A DNA stretch of 5,273 nt from Acidimicrobiaceae bacterium. GTDB taxonomy: Bacteria > Actinomycetota > Acidimicrobiia > Acidimicrobiales > RAAP-2. Location: positions 1 through 5,273 of the forward strand of contig PMFY01000027.1 of NCBI GenBank assembly GCA_003157945.1, in the 5' to 3' direction. Of the stretch, positions 1 to 5,273 are shown in pieces. Position 1 is the stretch's first letter, and the number at the start of each line of letters is the position of its first letter. A model generated the notes under the pieces. It had not been told where the DNA came from, did not search any database, and saw only the letters and a program-made list of their open reading frames with translations. Position numbers and translations under genes: made by a program.

Positions 1-725
1 GTGTGGAAGAACTCCTCCTGGAGGGACTCCTTGCGCTCCATGAACTGCACGTCGTCGATGAGGAGGACGTCACACTCCCGATAGCGCCGTTTGAAGGCGG
101 TGGTCGAGCTGTGGCGGATGGCGTCGACGAACTCGTTCATGTACGTCTCGGTGGTGACGTAGCGGACGTTCCGCCCGGTGAAGTTCTCCAGGACGTAGTT
201 GCCGATGGCGTGGAGGAGGTGGGTCTTGCCCAGCCCGGCGTCGCCGTAGATGAAGAGCGGGTTGTAGGACCGGGCCGGTGACTCGGCCACCGACTGGGCG
301 GCCGCGTGGGCGAACCGGTTGGAGGAGGCGATGACGAAGGTCTCGAACGTGTACCGCGGGTCGAGCAGGGAGGTGGACGCCGCTTCCGTGCCCCCGGTGA
401 CGGTGACCGGGGGTATCCGGACCGGGCGGTCGTCGTCCGGCTGGACGGCGGCGATGGTCGCCTGACGTTCTTCGCTCGGGGCGACGACCTCGAGGTGGAC
501 GACGACGTCGCGGCCGAGTGTGCCGGTCACGGTGTCCTGGATGAGTCCGAGGAAGCGCGACTCGACCCGGTCGCGGATCAGCTTGTTGGGAACCCCGAGG
601 ACGATGTCCTCACCTTGGATCGACACCGGCGTGACCCCCGACAGGTAGGCCTGCCAGATGGCGTCGGACACCTGCTCGCGAAGGGCGTCGGCGCACGATG
701 TCCACAAGTCTTCGGTGTCGTTCAC
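1..725 (-). CDS. dnaA: Chromosomal replication initiator DnaA, N-terminal part (3' end beyond window)
   Basis: DnaA is the AAA+ ATPase that binds DnaA boxes at oriC, melts the duplex and recruits the helicase. I translated the minus strand by hand. The start is GTG at 725-723, with GGAGG at 735-731 five bases upstream. About 241 codons are present with no frameshift. Residues 1-75 look like domain I ([32 protein letters not shown]). Residues ~80-120 are a variable Pro/Thr-rich linker. Domain III begins near residue 121 ([12 protein letters not shown]). Walker A is GDAGLGKT at 161-168, followed by [10 protein letters not shown]; the [16 protein letters not shown] block follows; Walker B is LLIDDVQF from 221. 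The rest of domain III and the DNA-binding domain IV lie beyond the left edge. It is divergent from rpmH, the usual origin arrangement, and the DnaA-box-like sites just upstream suggest autoregulation. Confidence 0.97.
   Translation of the reverse strand, partial: MNDTEDLWTSCADALREQVSDAIWQAYLSGVTPVSIQGEDIVLGVPNKLIRDRVESRFLGLIQDTVTGTLGRDVVVHLEVVAPSEERQATIAAVQPDDDRPVRIPPVTVTGGTEAASTSLLDPRYTFETFVIASSNRFAHAAAQSVAESPARSYNPLFIYGDAGLGKTHLLHAIGNYVLENFTGRNVRYVTTETYMNEFVDAIRHSSTTAFKRRYRECDVLLIDDVQFMERKESLQEEFFH
698..706 (+). promoter_or_regulatory. DnaA-box-like 9-mer inside the dnaA 5' coding end
   Basis: ATGTCCACA matches the high-GC actinobacterial DnaA box TTGTCCACA at 8 of 9 positions. It lies about 20 bases inside dnaA, close to the intergenic cluster, so it may belong to the same array. 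A single near-match in coding sequence could be chance. Confidence 0.35.
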
Positions 726-753
726 GTGGGCCTCCGCCCTTTGACTGCGCAAT

Positions 754-762
754 TGGTCCACA
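754..762 (+). promoter_or_regulatory. DnaA-box-like 9-mer, intergenic
   Basis: TGGTCCACA matches TTGTCCACA at 8 of 9 positions. It lies about 30 bases upstream of the dnaA start codon and four bases from the next box, where it could overlap the transcription start of dnaA. The clustering supports DnaA binding more than any one site does. Confidence 0.5.
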
Positions 763-765
763 AAG

Positions 766-785
766 ATATCCACAGCTGTGGACGA
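766..785. promoter_or_regulatory. Head-to-head pair of DnaA-box-like sites in a 14-bp palindrome
   Basis: ATATCCACA (766-774, plus strand) is one mismatch from the classical TTATCCACA. TCGTCCACA (785-777, minus strand) is one mismatch from TTGTCCACA. The two face each other and their cores form the perfect palindrome TCCACAGCTGTGGA at 769-782. On the minus strand, TATCTT at 768-763 fits an actinobacterial TAnnnT -10 element for dnaA, although I see no good -35. DnaA bound here would therefore cover the likely dnaA promoter, which suggests autoregulation, or this may be part of the origin. The site function is inferred. Confidence 0.5.
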
Positions 786-1078
786 GCACCATCCGACGGT
801 GCCGGCTCCCCCGTCGACGACGGGTCGCAGTCACTGCCTGTTCACTCGGCTCTGTTCTTCGCACCCCGGCTCGGACTGTCCCCGGCCGGCGCACCCGGTA
901 GCGTGCCCCGGGGTCGGAACGGTACACCGTGCCCGTCCACGGCGCCTCCGGGCTCCGACTAGAGACCCCGGCCGGTTTCGGCGTAGCATGTACGTCGAAT
1001 GCCCAGTCCCGAGTGACGGGGCCCCCTGCCGAACGGGACACGATGTCCGCGGTCCAGGGCGAGGAAGGAAGTGGATGG

Positions 1079-1213
1079 ATGAAACGGACGTACCAACCCA
1101 ACGTGCGCAAGCGCGCCAAGACGCACGGTTTCCGCAAGCGGATGTCGACCAAGGCCGGCCGGGCGGTCATCAGGTCCCGCCGGGCGAAGGGACGCCAGCG
1201 CCTGTCGGTGTGA
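1079..1213 (+). CDS. rpmH: 50S ribosomal protein L34 (bL34)
   Basis: bL34 is a small basic protein of the large ribosomal subunit. The product is 44 residues, the usual length. It has the typical start [12 protein letters not shown], the [11 protein letters not shown] core and the [13 protein letters not shown] end. ATG at 1079 was chosen because it gives exactly the family N-terminus and has a purine-rich AGGAAGGAA at 1062-1070, eight bases upstream. A nearby ATG at 1075 is out of frame. It is the first gene of the plus-strand cluster and divergent from dnaA. Its stop TGA overlaps a possible rnpA GTG (GTGA), and a hairpin follows directly; this could let rpmH be expressed above the genes behind it. 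Confidence 0.98.
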   Translation: MKRTYQPNVRKRAKTHGFRKRMSTKAGRAVIRSRRAKGRQRLSV

Positions 1214-1233
1214 CCGCCGGGCGACCCCGGCGG
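1214..1233 (+). terminator. Perfect 8-bp hairpin right after rpmH (attenuator or processing site)
   Basis: CCGCCGGG (1214-1221) and CCCGGCGG (1226-1233) pair perfectly around a 4-base loop, CGAC. The hairpin begins at the base after the rpmH stop codon and has no T-run behind it. It may be a partial terminator, an RNase processing point, or a structure that lowers rnpA translation. It fits the need for much more bL34 than RnpA, but its function is inferred. Confidence 0.45.
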
Positions 1234-1239
1234 CCCGGT

Positions 1240-1584
1240 GTGACCGCGGTGCGGGCCCGAGCGACCTTCGCCGATCTCCGGCGCAGTTCGTCACGGGGCC
1301 GTAGCGGTCCTCTGTCGGTGTCCTACGTGGCCCGTCCCGAGTGGGAGCGGTCCCAGGTCGCCTATGCGGTCGGCCGCAAGGTCGGCAACGCCGTTCAGCG
1401 CAATCGGCTCCGACGGAGGCTGCGGGCCATCATGGCCGGTTGTGCCGCCGACCTGCCGGTGGGCGCCTACGTGGTACGGAGCTCCGAAGGTGGGCCGGCC
1501 CTCGAATTCGACGAACTGAAGGTGGCCATGAGCCGAGCACTGGACAAGGCGACGAGCCGGTCCCCGGAACGGATGGGCAGATGA
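1240..1584 (+). CDS. rnpA: Ribonuclease P protein component
   Basis: RnpA is the basic protein subunit of RNase P, which helps the catalytic RNA remove 5' leaders from pre-tRNAs. With GTG at 1240 the product is 114 residues, normal for the family. The N-terminal block [20 protein letters not shown] is followed by SYVARP and [13 protein letters not shown]. The signature RNRLRRRLR lies at residues 54-62, then LPVGAYVVR. The start is uncertain: in-frame GTG codons occur at 1210 (overlapping the rpmH stop), 1240 and 1249, none with a clear ribosome binding site. I chose 1240 because it puts the conserved TF near residue 10 and leaves the hairpin at 1214-1233 outside the gene. The 3' end overlaps yidD as ATGA, which suggests translational coupling. 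Confidence 0.95.
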   Translation: MTAVRARATFADLRRSSSRGRSGPLSVSYVARPEWERSQVAYAVGRKVGNAVQRNRLRRRLRAIMAGCAADLPVGAYVVRSSEGGPALEFDELKVAMSRALDKATSRSPERMGR

Positions 1585-1907
1585 CCCGGGTCGACGGCCG
1601 TTTCGACACGAACTCCCTGGTGGACAGCGATATCGGGCACGACCACGGGTCGGGGTCCGGCACGGCAGCGGTGGCGCGTCCGGCGCCCACCCGGACGGTT
1701 CTCGCCCTGGTCCGCGCCTATCAGCTCGCCCGGTCGGGCAGGCCCACCGGCTGCCGTTACCTTCCCAGCTGCTCCGAGTACGCCGTCGAGGCCGTCGACC
1801 GCCACGGTGCGGGGCGCGGGACCTGGCTTGCCGTCCGACGTATCTCCCGCTGTGGCCCCTGGGGCGGCCACGGCATCGATCCCGTGCCTGAACGGAGCAT
1901 CCCATGA
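1581..1907 (+). CDS. yidD: Membrane protein insertion efficiency factor YidD
   Basis: YidD is a small, membrane-associated protein that aids insertion of YidC/Sec substrates; its exact mechanism is unclear. The 108-residue product carries the family core: [27 protein letters not shown] from residue 57, a Gly-rich turn, and [18 protein letters not shown]. The three conserved cysteines are C58, C64 and C91. About 35 residues before the core are Asp/Gly/Ser-rich and unlike the compact family N-terminus, so an internal GTG at 1620 or 1671 is possible. ATG at 1581 was preferred because it overlaps the rnpA stop (ATGA). The stop overlaps the yidC ATG in the same way, matching the common rnpA-yidD-yidC order and implying coupled translation. 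Confidence 0.94.
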   Translation: MTRVDGRFDTNSLVDSDIGHDHGSGSGTAAVARPAPTRTVLALVRAYQLARSGRPTGCRYLPSCSEYAVEAVDRHGAGRGTWLAVRRISRCGPWGGHGIDPVPERSIP

Positions 1908-3046
1908 GCTCACTCACCCACGTGATCGGCGGGGTCTTCCAGCCGATCCTCAAATTCATCGCCGAGATCCTGGCGTTCTTCTTCGCCCTGATCCCGAGCT
2001 ACCCGGTCGCCGTCGCGCTGCTGACCATCGTCGTCATGGCCGCCCTGACCCCGCTGACGGTCAAGAGCACCAAGAACATGGCGGCGATGCAGGCCCTCGG
2101 GCCGGAGATGAAGAAGCTGCAGCAGAAGTACAAGGGCCCGGAGAACCGCGCCCTGCTGAACGAAGAAATGATGAAGCTCTACAAAGAGCACAATGTAAAC
2201 CCGGCATCCGGGTGCCTTCCAATGCTATTGCAGATGCCGTTCTTCTTCATGCTCTACAGCGTCATCCGCGGCATCACCAATACCGTCAGCAAGGGCGTCG
2301 CCCTGCCGTACACGTACCAGAACGGGGTGTTCGTCCCGAATGTCAGCAGTAAGTGCGCATCGAAAGTGTGCGCCGACCCGCGCTACATCTCCCCGAGCAC
2401 CGAGATGTACCACCACATCGTCGCAGCTCACGGGCAGCTCATCTCGGGAGGGATCGACTTCGCGGCGAAGCTCCTGTCCCACCACTCGAGCCCGTGGCTC
2501 TATATCCCCTATGCGCTGTTGGTGCTCGGGGCGGTCGGCCTCCAGTACCTGCAGATGGCTCGACTGAACGCCCGTAACCCGCAGGCGAGTCAGGCAAATC
2601 CGCAGGCAGCCATGCTGCAGAAGTACATGCCTCTCATCTTCGGCTTTATTTACCTAAATGTCGCCGCAATTCTGAACGTCTATTTCATCGTTTCGAGCGC
2701 AATCAGGATCGGCACCCAGGAAGTCCTGTTCCGGCGGGGGATCGTCCCCGGGCCCGGCGCGCCGGCGGGAGCGTCGGGCGGGAAGTCACGCACGCTGTCC
2801 GCCGCCAAGGACGCGGGGGTGGAATCGGAGGAGCGGGCACTTCCCAAGGCCAAGGGGTCGGGGACCTCGTCCAAGGGCTCGACCGGGTCGTCGAAGGGTG
2901 CGGCGACGCCCAAGGGCGGCGCGACGTCGGGCAACGGCTCCAAGCCGTCGAGCAACGGCAACCAATCGACCGACGGCCAGGAAGCGGAGGATGCCGCCAA
3001 GAAGCATCCGCGTTCCAAGGCCAAAAAAGAGAGAAAGGCGCGCTGA
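1904..3046 (+). CDS. yidC: Membrane protein insertase YidC/Oxa1 family
   Basis: YidC inserts and folds inner-membrane proteins, alone or with Sec. The product is 380 residues. ATG at 1904 overlaps the yidD stop and has GGAG at 1894-1897. Hydrophobic stretches lie near residues 11-31, 35-52, 104-124, 199-217 and 241-266. The cytoplasmic hairpin at 53-103 has the typical [17 protein letters not shown] and [16 protein letters not shown], followed by [23 protein letters not shown] at 240-250 is also characteristic. There is no large periplasmic domain, as in Gram-positive YidC. Residues ~281-380 form a disordered Lys/Gly/Ser-rich tail with repeated SKG units and a basic end, probably cytoplasmic and able to touch ribosomes. 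Oddities: Met45 replaces the Arg usual in the hydrophilic groove, and the outside loop has two cysteines (C151, C156). Confidence 0.97.
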   Translation: MSSLTHVIGGVFQPILKFIAEILAFFFALIPSYPVAVALLTIVVMAALTPLTVKSTKNMAAMQALGPEMKKLQQKYKGPENRALLNEEMMKLYKEHNVNPASGCLPMLLQMPFFFMLYSVIRGITNTVSKGVALPYTYQNGVFVPNVSSKCASKVCADPRYISPSTEMYHHIVAAHGQLISGGIDFAAKLLSHHSSPWLYIPYALLVLGAVGLQYLQMARLNARNPQASQANPQAAMLQKYMPLIFGFIYLNVAAILNVYFIVSSAIRIGTQEVLFRRGIVPGPGAPAGASGGKSRTLSAAKDAGVESEERALPKAKGSGTSSKGSTGSSKGAATPKGGATSGNGSKPSSNGNQSTDGQEAEDAAKKHPRSKAKKERKAR

Positions 3047-3049
3047 CAC

Positions 3050-4009
3050 GTGGAGTGGGTGGAAGCTAGCGGGAAGTCCCTCGCCGAGGCGAAGGAGTCG
3101 GCCCTCGACATGCTGGGGGTCGCGGAGGATGACGCGGAATTCGTCGTCCTGAGTGAGCCCAAGGCCGGCCTGTTCGGTCGCCTTCGGGGCGAGGCACGCG
3201 TCCAGGCGCGTGTCCGCCCGGTGGCCCCTCCGCCGAAGCGGACCCGCCGGCAACGGCCGGACCGCAAGCGTGAGGGAAATGGACGACCCCGGTCCGGGGA
3301 GTCCGCGGCCAAGGGCGGCGACGGCCGAGGGCGCAAGGACAAGCCGGAGGGTGACGGCGACGACGGTGCCCCGGCGGGCGCCGCGTCGGCGACCACGGCG
3401 AGCGACGAAGCCGGTGGAGCCGGTGGAGGGAATCGACGCAACCGGTCCAGGGGCGGCAGGTCGTCCGAGGGGAACCAGTCGAAGCAACAGAGAGAGCAAG
3501 GATCTGGGCGAGCGTCCGGAGATCGAGAGGACAACATGGAAGAGTCGTTGACACTGGAGCAGCAGGGTGAGGCGGCGGAGCAGTTCCTCTCCGGGCTCGT
3601 CCGGGAGTTCGGCCTCGATGCCACGGTCTCCTTCGCGGAGATCGACGAAGACACTGTCCAGGTGGCCGCGGTCGGTGACGATCTCGGGCTGCTGGTGGGC
3701 CCCCGAGGCACCACTCTGGCTGCGGTCCAGGACCTGACGAGGACCTTCGTCCAGCGCCAGTCGGAGAACCGCACGGACCGGATCCTGGTGGATGTCGGTG
3801 GCTACCGGGAGAAGCGCAACGCCGCGCTCAAGCGGTTCGCCGAGGGGATCGTCGAAGAGGTCAGGAGCTCCGGTGACGAACGGGCCCTCGAGCCGATGTC
3901 CCCTGCGGACCGCAAGGTCATCCACGACACCGTGAACGAGATCGATGGTGTGGAGACCCGGTCGGACGGCGTGGAGCCCAACCGCTATGTGGTGATCGCT
4001 CCGGTCTGA
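3050..4009 (+). CDS. jag: Jag/KhpB RNA-binding protein (Jag_N-KH-R3H)
   Basis: Jag (KhpB/EloR) is a cytoplasmic RNA-binding protein that, in Gram-positive bacteria studied, pairs with KhpA and influences cell elongation and division. The 319-residue product has three parts. Jag_N covers residues 2-56 (EWVEASGKSLAEAKESALD, EFVVLSEPKAGLFGRLRGEA). Residues 57-165 are a low-complexity Arg/Gly/Lys linker. A KH-like domain lies at about 175-245 with the GPRG loop at 217-220 (LLVGPRGTTLAAVQDL). An R3H domain fills the end, with R288 and H292 in DRKVIHDTVN and then GVETRSDGVEPNRYVV. GTG at 3050 gives the exact Jag_N start and lies three bases after the yidC stop; GAGAAAGG at 3031-3038 is a distant ribosome binding site. 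An in-frame ATG at 3536 with its own binding site may yield a KH-R3H short form. Confidence 0.96.
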   Translation: MEWVEASGKSLAEAKESALDMLGVAEDDAEFVVLSEPKAGLFGRLRGEARVQARVRPVAPPPKRTRRQRPDRKREGNGRPRSGESAAKGGDGRGRKDKPEGDGDDGAPAGAASATTASDEAGGAGGGNRRNRSRGGRSSEGNQSKQQREQGSGRASGDREDNMEESLTLEQQGEAAEQFLSGLVREFGLDATVSFAEIDEDTVQVAAVGDDLGLLVGPRGTTLAAVQDLTRTFVQRQSENRTDRILVDVGGYREKRNAALKRFAEGIVEEVRSSGDERALEPMSPADRKVIHDTVNEIDGVETRSDGVEPNRYVVIAPV

Positions 4010-4040
4010 GCCGGCGACGTCGGGAACGGATACGAATTGC

Positions 4041-4071
4041 ATGTGGCACCGGGGTCAACCCGGTGCCACAT
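4041..4071 (+). terminator. 13-bp perfect hairpin after jag, likely terminator
   Basis: ATGTGGCACCGGG (4041-4053) and CCCGGTGCCACAT (4059-4071) pair without mismatch around the loop GTCAA. It starts 32 bases after the jag stop. Only two T residues follow (4071-4072), so it is not a classical U-tract terminator, but strong hairpins with little or no U-tail are often proposed as terminators in high-GC actinobacteria. It would end the rpmH-jag unit. The alternative is an mRNA-stabilising 3' structure. Confidence 0.65.
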
Positions 4072-4147
4072 TCGCGTCCGGGCTCGAAGACCCGACAGGT
4101 GGGCGGTCCGGGGATCCGGACGGCTGAAGAGGGGGAAGGCCCAAGTG

Positions 4148-4825
4148 ATGGTCGAGGGTGACAGCCCAGGTGCACTCGAGCAGTATCGGCGTCGGTTGGG
4201 TCACCAACTCGAGCCGCAACTCCGGCGGTCCTTCGAACTGGGCTTCCTCGGGACGATGCCGATGGAGGACCAGGTCGACCACGCCCTAGGATTCGTCGTG
4301 ATCCTGGAGGACGAATTGGACGGAGCCCCGCCCAGTGTGATCGACCTCGGGACGGGCGGCGGAGTCCCCGGTCTGGTGTTGGTGTGCTGCTGGCCGGACA
4401 CCAGGGTGGTCCTCATGGATGCCAGCGAACGACGGACGAACTTCCTCCACGAGGTCCTCGAGGAATGGCCGGTCGCGCATCGGGCCGAGGTCGTGCGGGG
4501 GCGGGCTGAGGAGCTGGGCCGGCAGGAAGACCTGCGGGAATGCTTCAGCGCCGTGACGTCCCGGTCATTCGGACCTCCGGCCGCAACCGCTGAATGTGGA
4601 TCGGGATTCCTGGAGGTTGGCGGGTTGATGGTCGTGTCGGAACCACCGGACACCCCCACCGGAGGACGTTGGCCGGCAGCAGGTCTGACCCCGTTGGGAC
4701 TGTCCCCTGTGGGCATCATGCGCCCGACGGAGAGGTTCGGCTACCAGCTCCTCCGGAAGACGGACCGACTCGACGACCGGTTCCCGCGTCGGGTCGGTGT
4801 ACCGGTGAAGCGCCCAGCCTTCTGA
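4148..4825 (+). CDS. rsmG: 16S rRNA (guanine-N7) methyltransferase RsmG (GidB)
   Basis: RsmG uses S-adenosylmethionine to methylate N7 of the 16S rRNA guanine equivalent to E. coli G527. Loss of RsmG gives low-level streptomycin resistance in several bacteria. The product is 225 residues. The SAM-binding motif is VIDLGTGGGVPGL at 64-76, followed by VVLMDASERRTNFL with the acidic D91. The conserved VTSRSFGPPAATAEC lies at 136-150 and GGLMVVSEPP at 158-167. The end, RRVGVPVKRPAF, is typical of actinobacterial RsmG. ATG at 4148 is preceded by GGAAGG at 4134-4139; the adjacent in-frame GTG at 4145 is an equal alternative. The hairpin upstream suggests that it may have its own promoter, probably in 4072-4130, though I cannot point to one. 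It lies in the conserved jag-rsmG-parA order. Confidence 0.96.
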   Translation: MVEGDSPGALEQYRRRLGHQLEPQLRRSFELGFLGTMPMEDQVDHALGFVVILEDELDGAPPSVIDLGTGGGVPGLVLVCCWPDTRVVLMDASERRTNFLHEVLEEWPVAHRAEVVRGRAEELGRQEDLRECFSAVTSRSFGPPAATAECGSGFLEVGGLMVVSEPPDTPTGGRWPAAGLTPLGLSPVGIMRPTERFGYQLLRKTDRLDDRFPRRVGVPVKRPAF

Positions 4826-4882
4826 TCGCGGTCCGCCCGGTAGCCCCGGTGGACATCGACGGTTCCCCGTGAGAGCACCTGA

Positions 4883-5273
4883 ATGTTTCACGTGGAACAA
4901 GTTACGGGGCTGCCGGAGGCATGGTGTAGGAGCCTCGACCGTCCACACCGAGGAGTGGGCGTCGACGATGTCAGTGTCCCCGCCCGGGAAGACGGTGGCT
5001 CCACCCGGGGTCGCCGTGAGCGTCGGGGGTGGTCCTGCTCACGCCAGAGTCGGCGTTGGTGGACCGAGGTGGTCCGGGAATGGACGGCCTGGCGGAAGGT
5101 GACCGGACACCACTCCCCCATCGGTGCGGGCTCCGAGTCGGGCGTGACCATGGCCGGTGTCGAGGCTCTGCAGATCGGCGGCACCTTCCGTGAGGGACCA
5201 GGATCTGGGGCCGCACGGCGACGACAGTTGGGAATGGACCGGCCGGGTACCGCCAGCGGGAACGACATGACCG
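4883..5273 (+). CDS. Open frame from parS to the right edge, possible parA 5' end or N-terminal extension
   Basis: A frame beginning with ATG at 4883 stays open to the right edge (130 codons), and its first codons are parS itself (MFHVEQ). ParA/Soj is expected here after rsmG, and actinobacterial ParA proteins often carry a variable N-terminal extension. The visible residues are Arg/Gly-rich, with a Trp-rich patch (WWTEVVREWTAW), and show no family motif; the ParA Walker A (KGGVGKT) is not reached. Other in-frame starts are GTG 4892, GTG 5069, GTG 5099, ATG 5150 and ATG 5267, the last only two codons before the edge. Competing frames here are also long because of the high GC. So the stretch may be a 5' leader with parA starting at 5267, or a real extension. 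Confidence 0.4.
   Translation, partial: MFHVEQVTGLPEAWCRSLDRPHRGVGVDDVSVPAREDGGSTRGRRERRGWSCSRQSRRWWTEVVREWTAWRKVTGHHSPIGAGSESGVTMAGVEALQIGGTFREGPGSGAARRRQLGMDRPGTASGNDMT
4884..4899. promoter_or_regulatory. parS: parS centromere site (ParB binding)
   Basis: TGTTTCACGTGGAACA reads on the minus strand as TGTTCCACGTGAAACA, the canonical 16-bp parS, with no mismatch. ParB loads here and spreads as a CTP-dependent clamp to segregate the origin region. Placement just after rsmG and near dnaA is standard. A perfect match in this context leaves little doubt. Confidence 0.95.

Larger units (their letters stand above)
726..1078. other. Divergent dnaA/rpmH intergenic region
   Basis: This 353-base stretch must hold the promoters for dnaA (minus) and rpmH (plus). 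Its dnaA-proximal 60 bases are less GC-rich and carry the DnaA-box-like sites. No strongly AT-rich unwinding element is visible, so a complete oriC here is not supported; in many actinobacteria the origin lies on the other, dnaN, side of dnaA, outside this window. For rpmH, TAGCAT at 984-989 fits TAnnnT but lacks a convincing -35. A small inverted repeat, ACGGT-AC-ACCGT, sits at 919-930. Reading frames crossing the region have no family features, and I see no other gene. Confidence 0.6.

Noticed and set aside
306..962. A 218-codon plus-strand frame over dnaA and the intergenic region
   Set aside because: It is the shadow of the dnaA coding strand; the minus-strand translation gives clear DnaA domains.
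726..1078. A complete oriC between dnaA and rpmH
   Set aside because: There are only a few imperfect DnaA boxes and no evident AT-rich unwinding element. The dnaA-dnaN side, where many actinobacteria have oriC, is outside the window.
778..1239. A long upstream extension of the rnpA frame, giving a 268-residue protein
   Set aside because: It would run through the intergenic region and across rpmH in another frame. RnpA is about 115 residues and the extra residues resemble no domain.
2786..4042. A 418-codon minus-strand open frame opposite yidC and jag, and a 364-codon one at 2680-3774
   Set aside because: They are antisense to two confidently identified genes, have Arg/Pro/Leu-rich composition with no family motif, and arise from GC-rich low-complexity coding sequence in yidC's tail and jag's linker.
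5061..5075. An inverted repeat, GGACC-GAGGT-GGTCC
   Set aside because: Arms of only five bases are expected by chance in GC-rich sequence, and nothing around it suggests a terminator or operator.
4869..5102. A small 77-codon plus-strand frame and an overlapping 126-codon minus-strand frame after rsmG
   Set aside because: Neither shows a family feature or a convincing ribosome binding site, and the minus frame runs against the parA-side context. Both are expected by chance at this GC content.

Overview
The window is GC-rich bacterial chromosome that carries the classic replication-origin neighbourhood: dnaA | rpmH-rnpA-yidD-yidC-jag-rsmG-(parS/parA). GC-ending codons, an RnpA and RsmG of actinobacterial type, a YidC with a long Lys/Gly-rich tail and a Jag with a long basic linker suggest a high-GC actinomycete, perhaps Acidimicrobiia-like. 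The lineage is an inference from remembered family sequences, not from a search.

Layout. Positions 1-725, minus strand, hold the first ~241 codons of dnaA; its C-terminal part lies beyond the left edge. Positions 726-1078 are the divergent dnaA/rpmH intergenic region, with a cluster of DnaA-box-like 9-mers next to dnaA, two of them head to head in a 14-bp palindrome. From 1079 to 4009 the plus strand carries rpmH (ribosomal protein bL34), rnpA (RNase P protein), yidD, yidC (membrane insertase) and jag/khpB (Jag_N-KH-R3H RNA-binding protein). rnpA/yidD and yidD/yidC overlap as ATGA, and a perfect hairpin separates rpmH from rnpA. A 13-bp perfect hairpin after jag probably ends that unit. rsmG (16S rRNA m7G methyltransferase) follows at 4148-4825. 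A perfect 16-bp parS site at 4884-4899 comes next and lies within the first codons of a reading frame that stays open to the right edge, which could be the start of parA.

The genes serve replication initiation (dnaA), ribosome and tRNA maturation (rpmH, rnpA, rsmG), membrane protein insertion (yidD, yidC), RNA-based control of envelope growth (jag) and chromosome segregation (parS). This arrangement is well known. I see no mobile element, CRISPR array, tRNA or rRNA, and no clearly new system. The points worth a second look are local: a missing conserved arginine in YidC, a possible internal start in jag, the hairpin flanked by repeats at the rpmH/rnpA junction, and the unexplained frame after parS.
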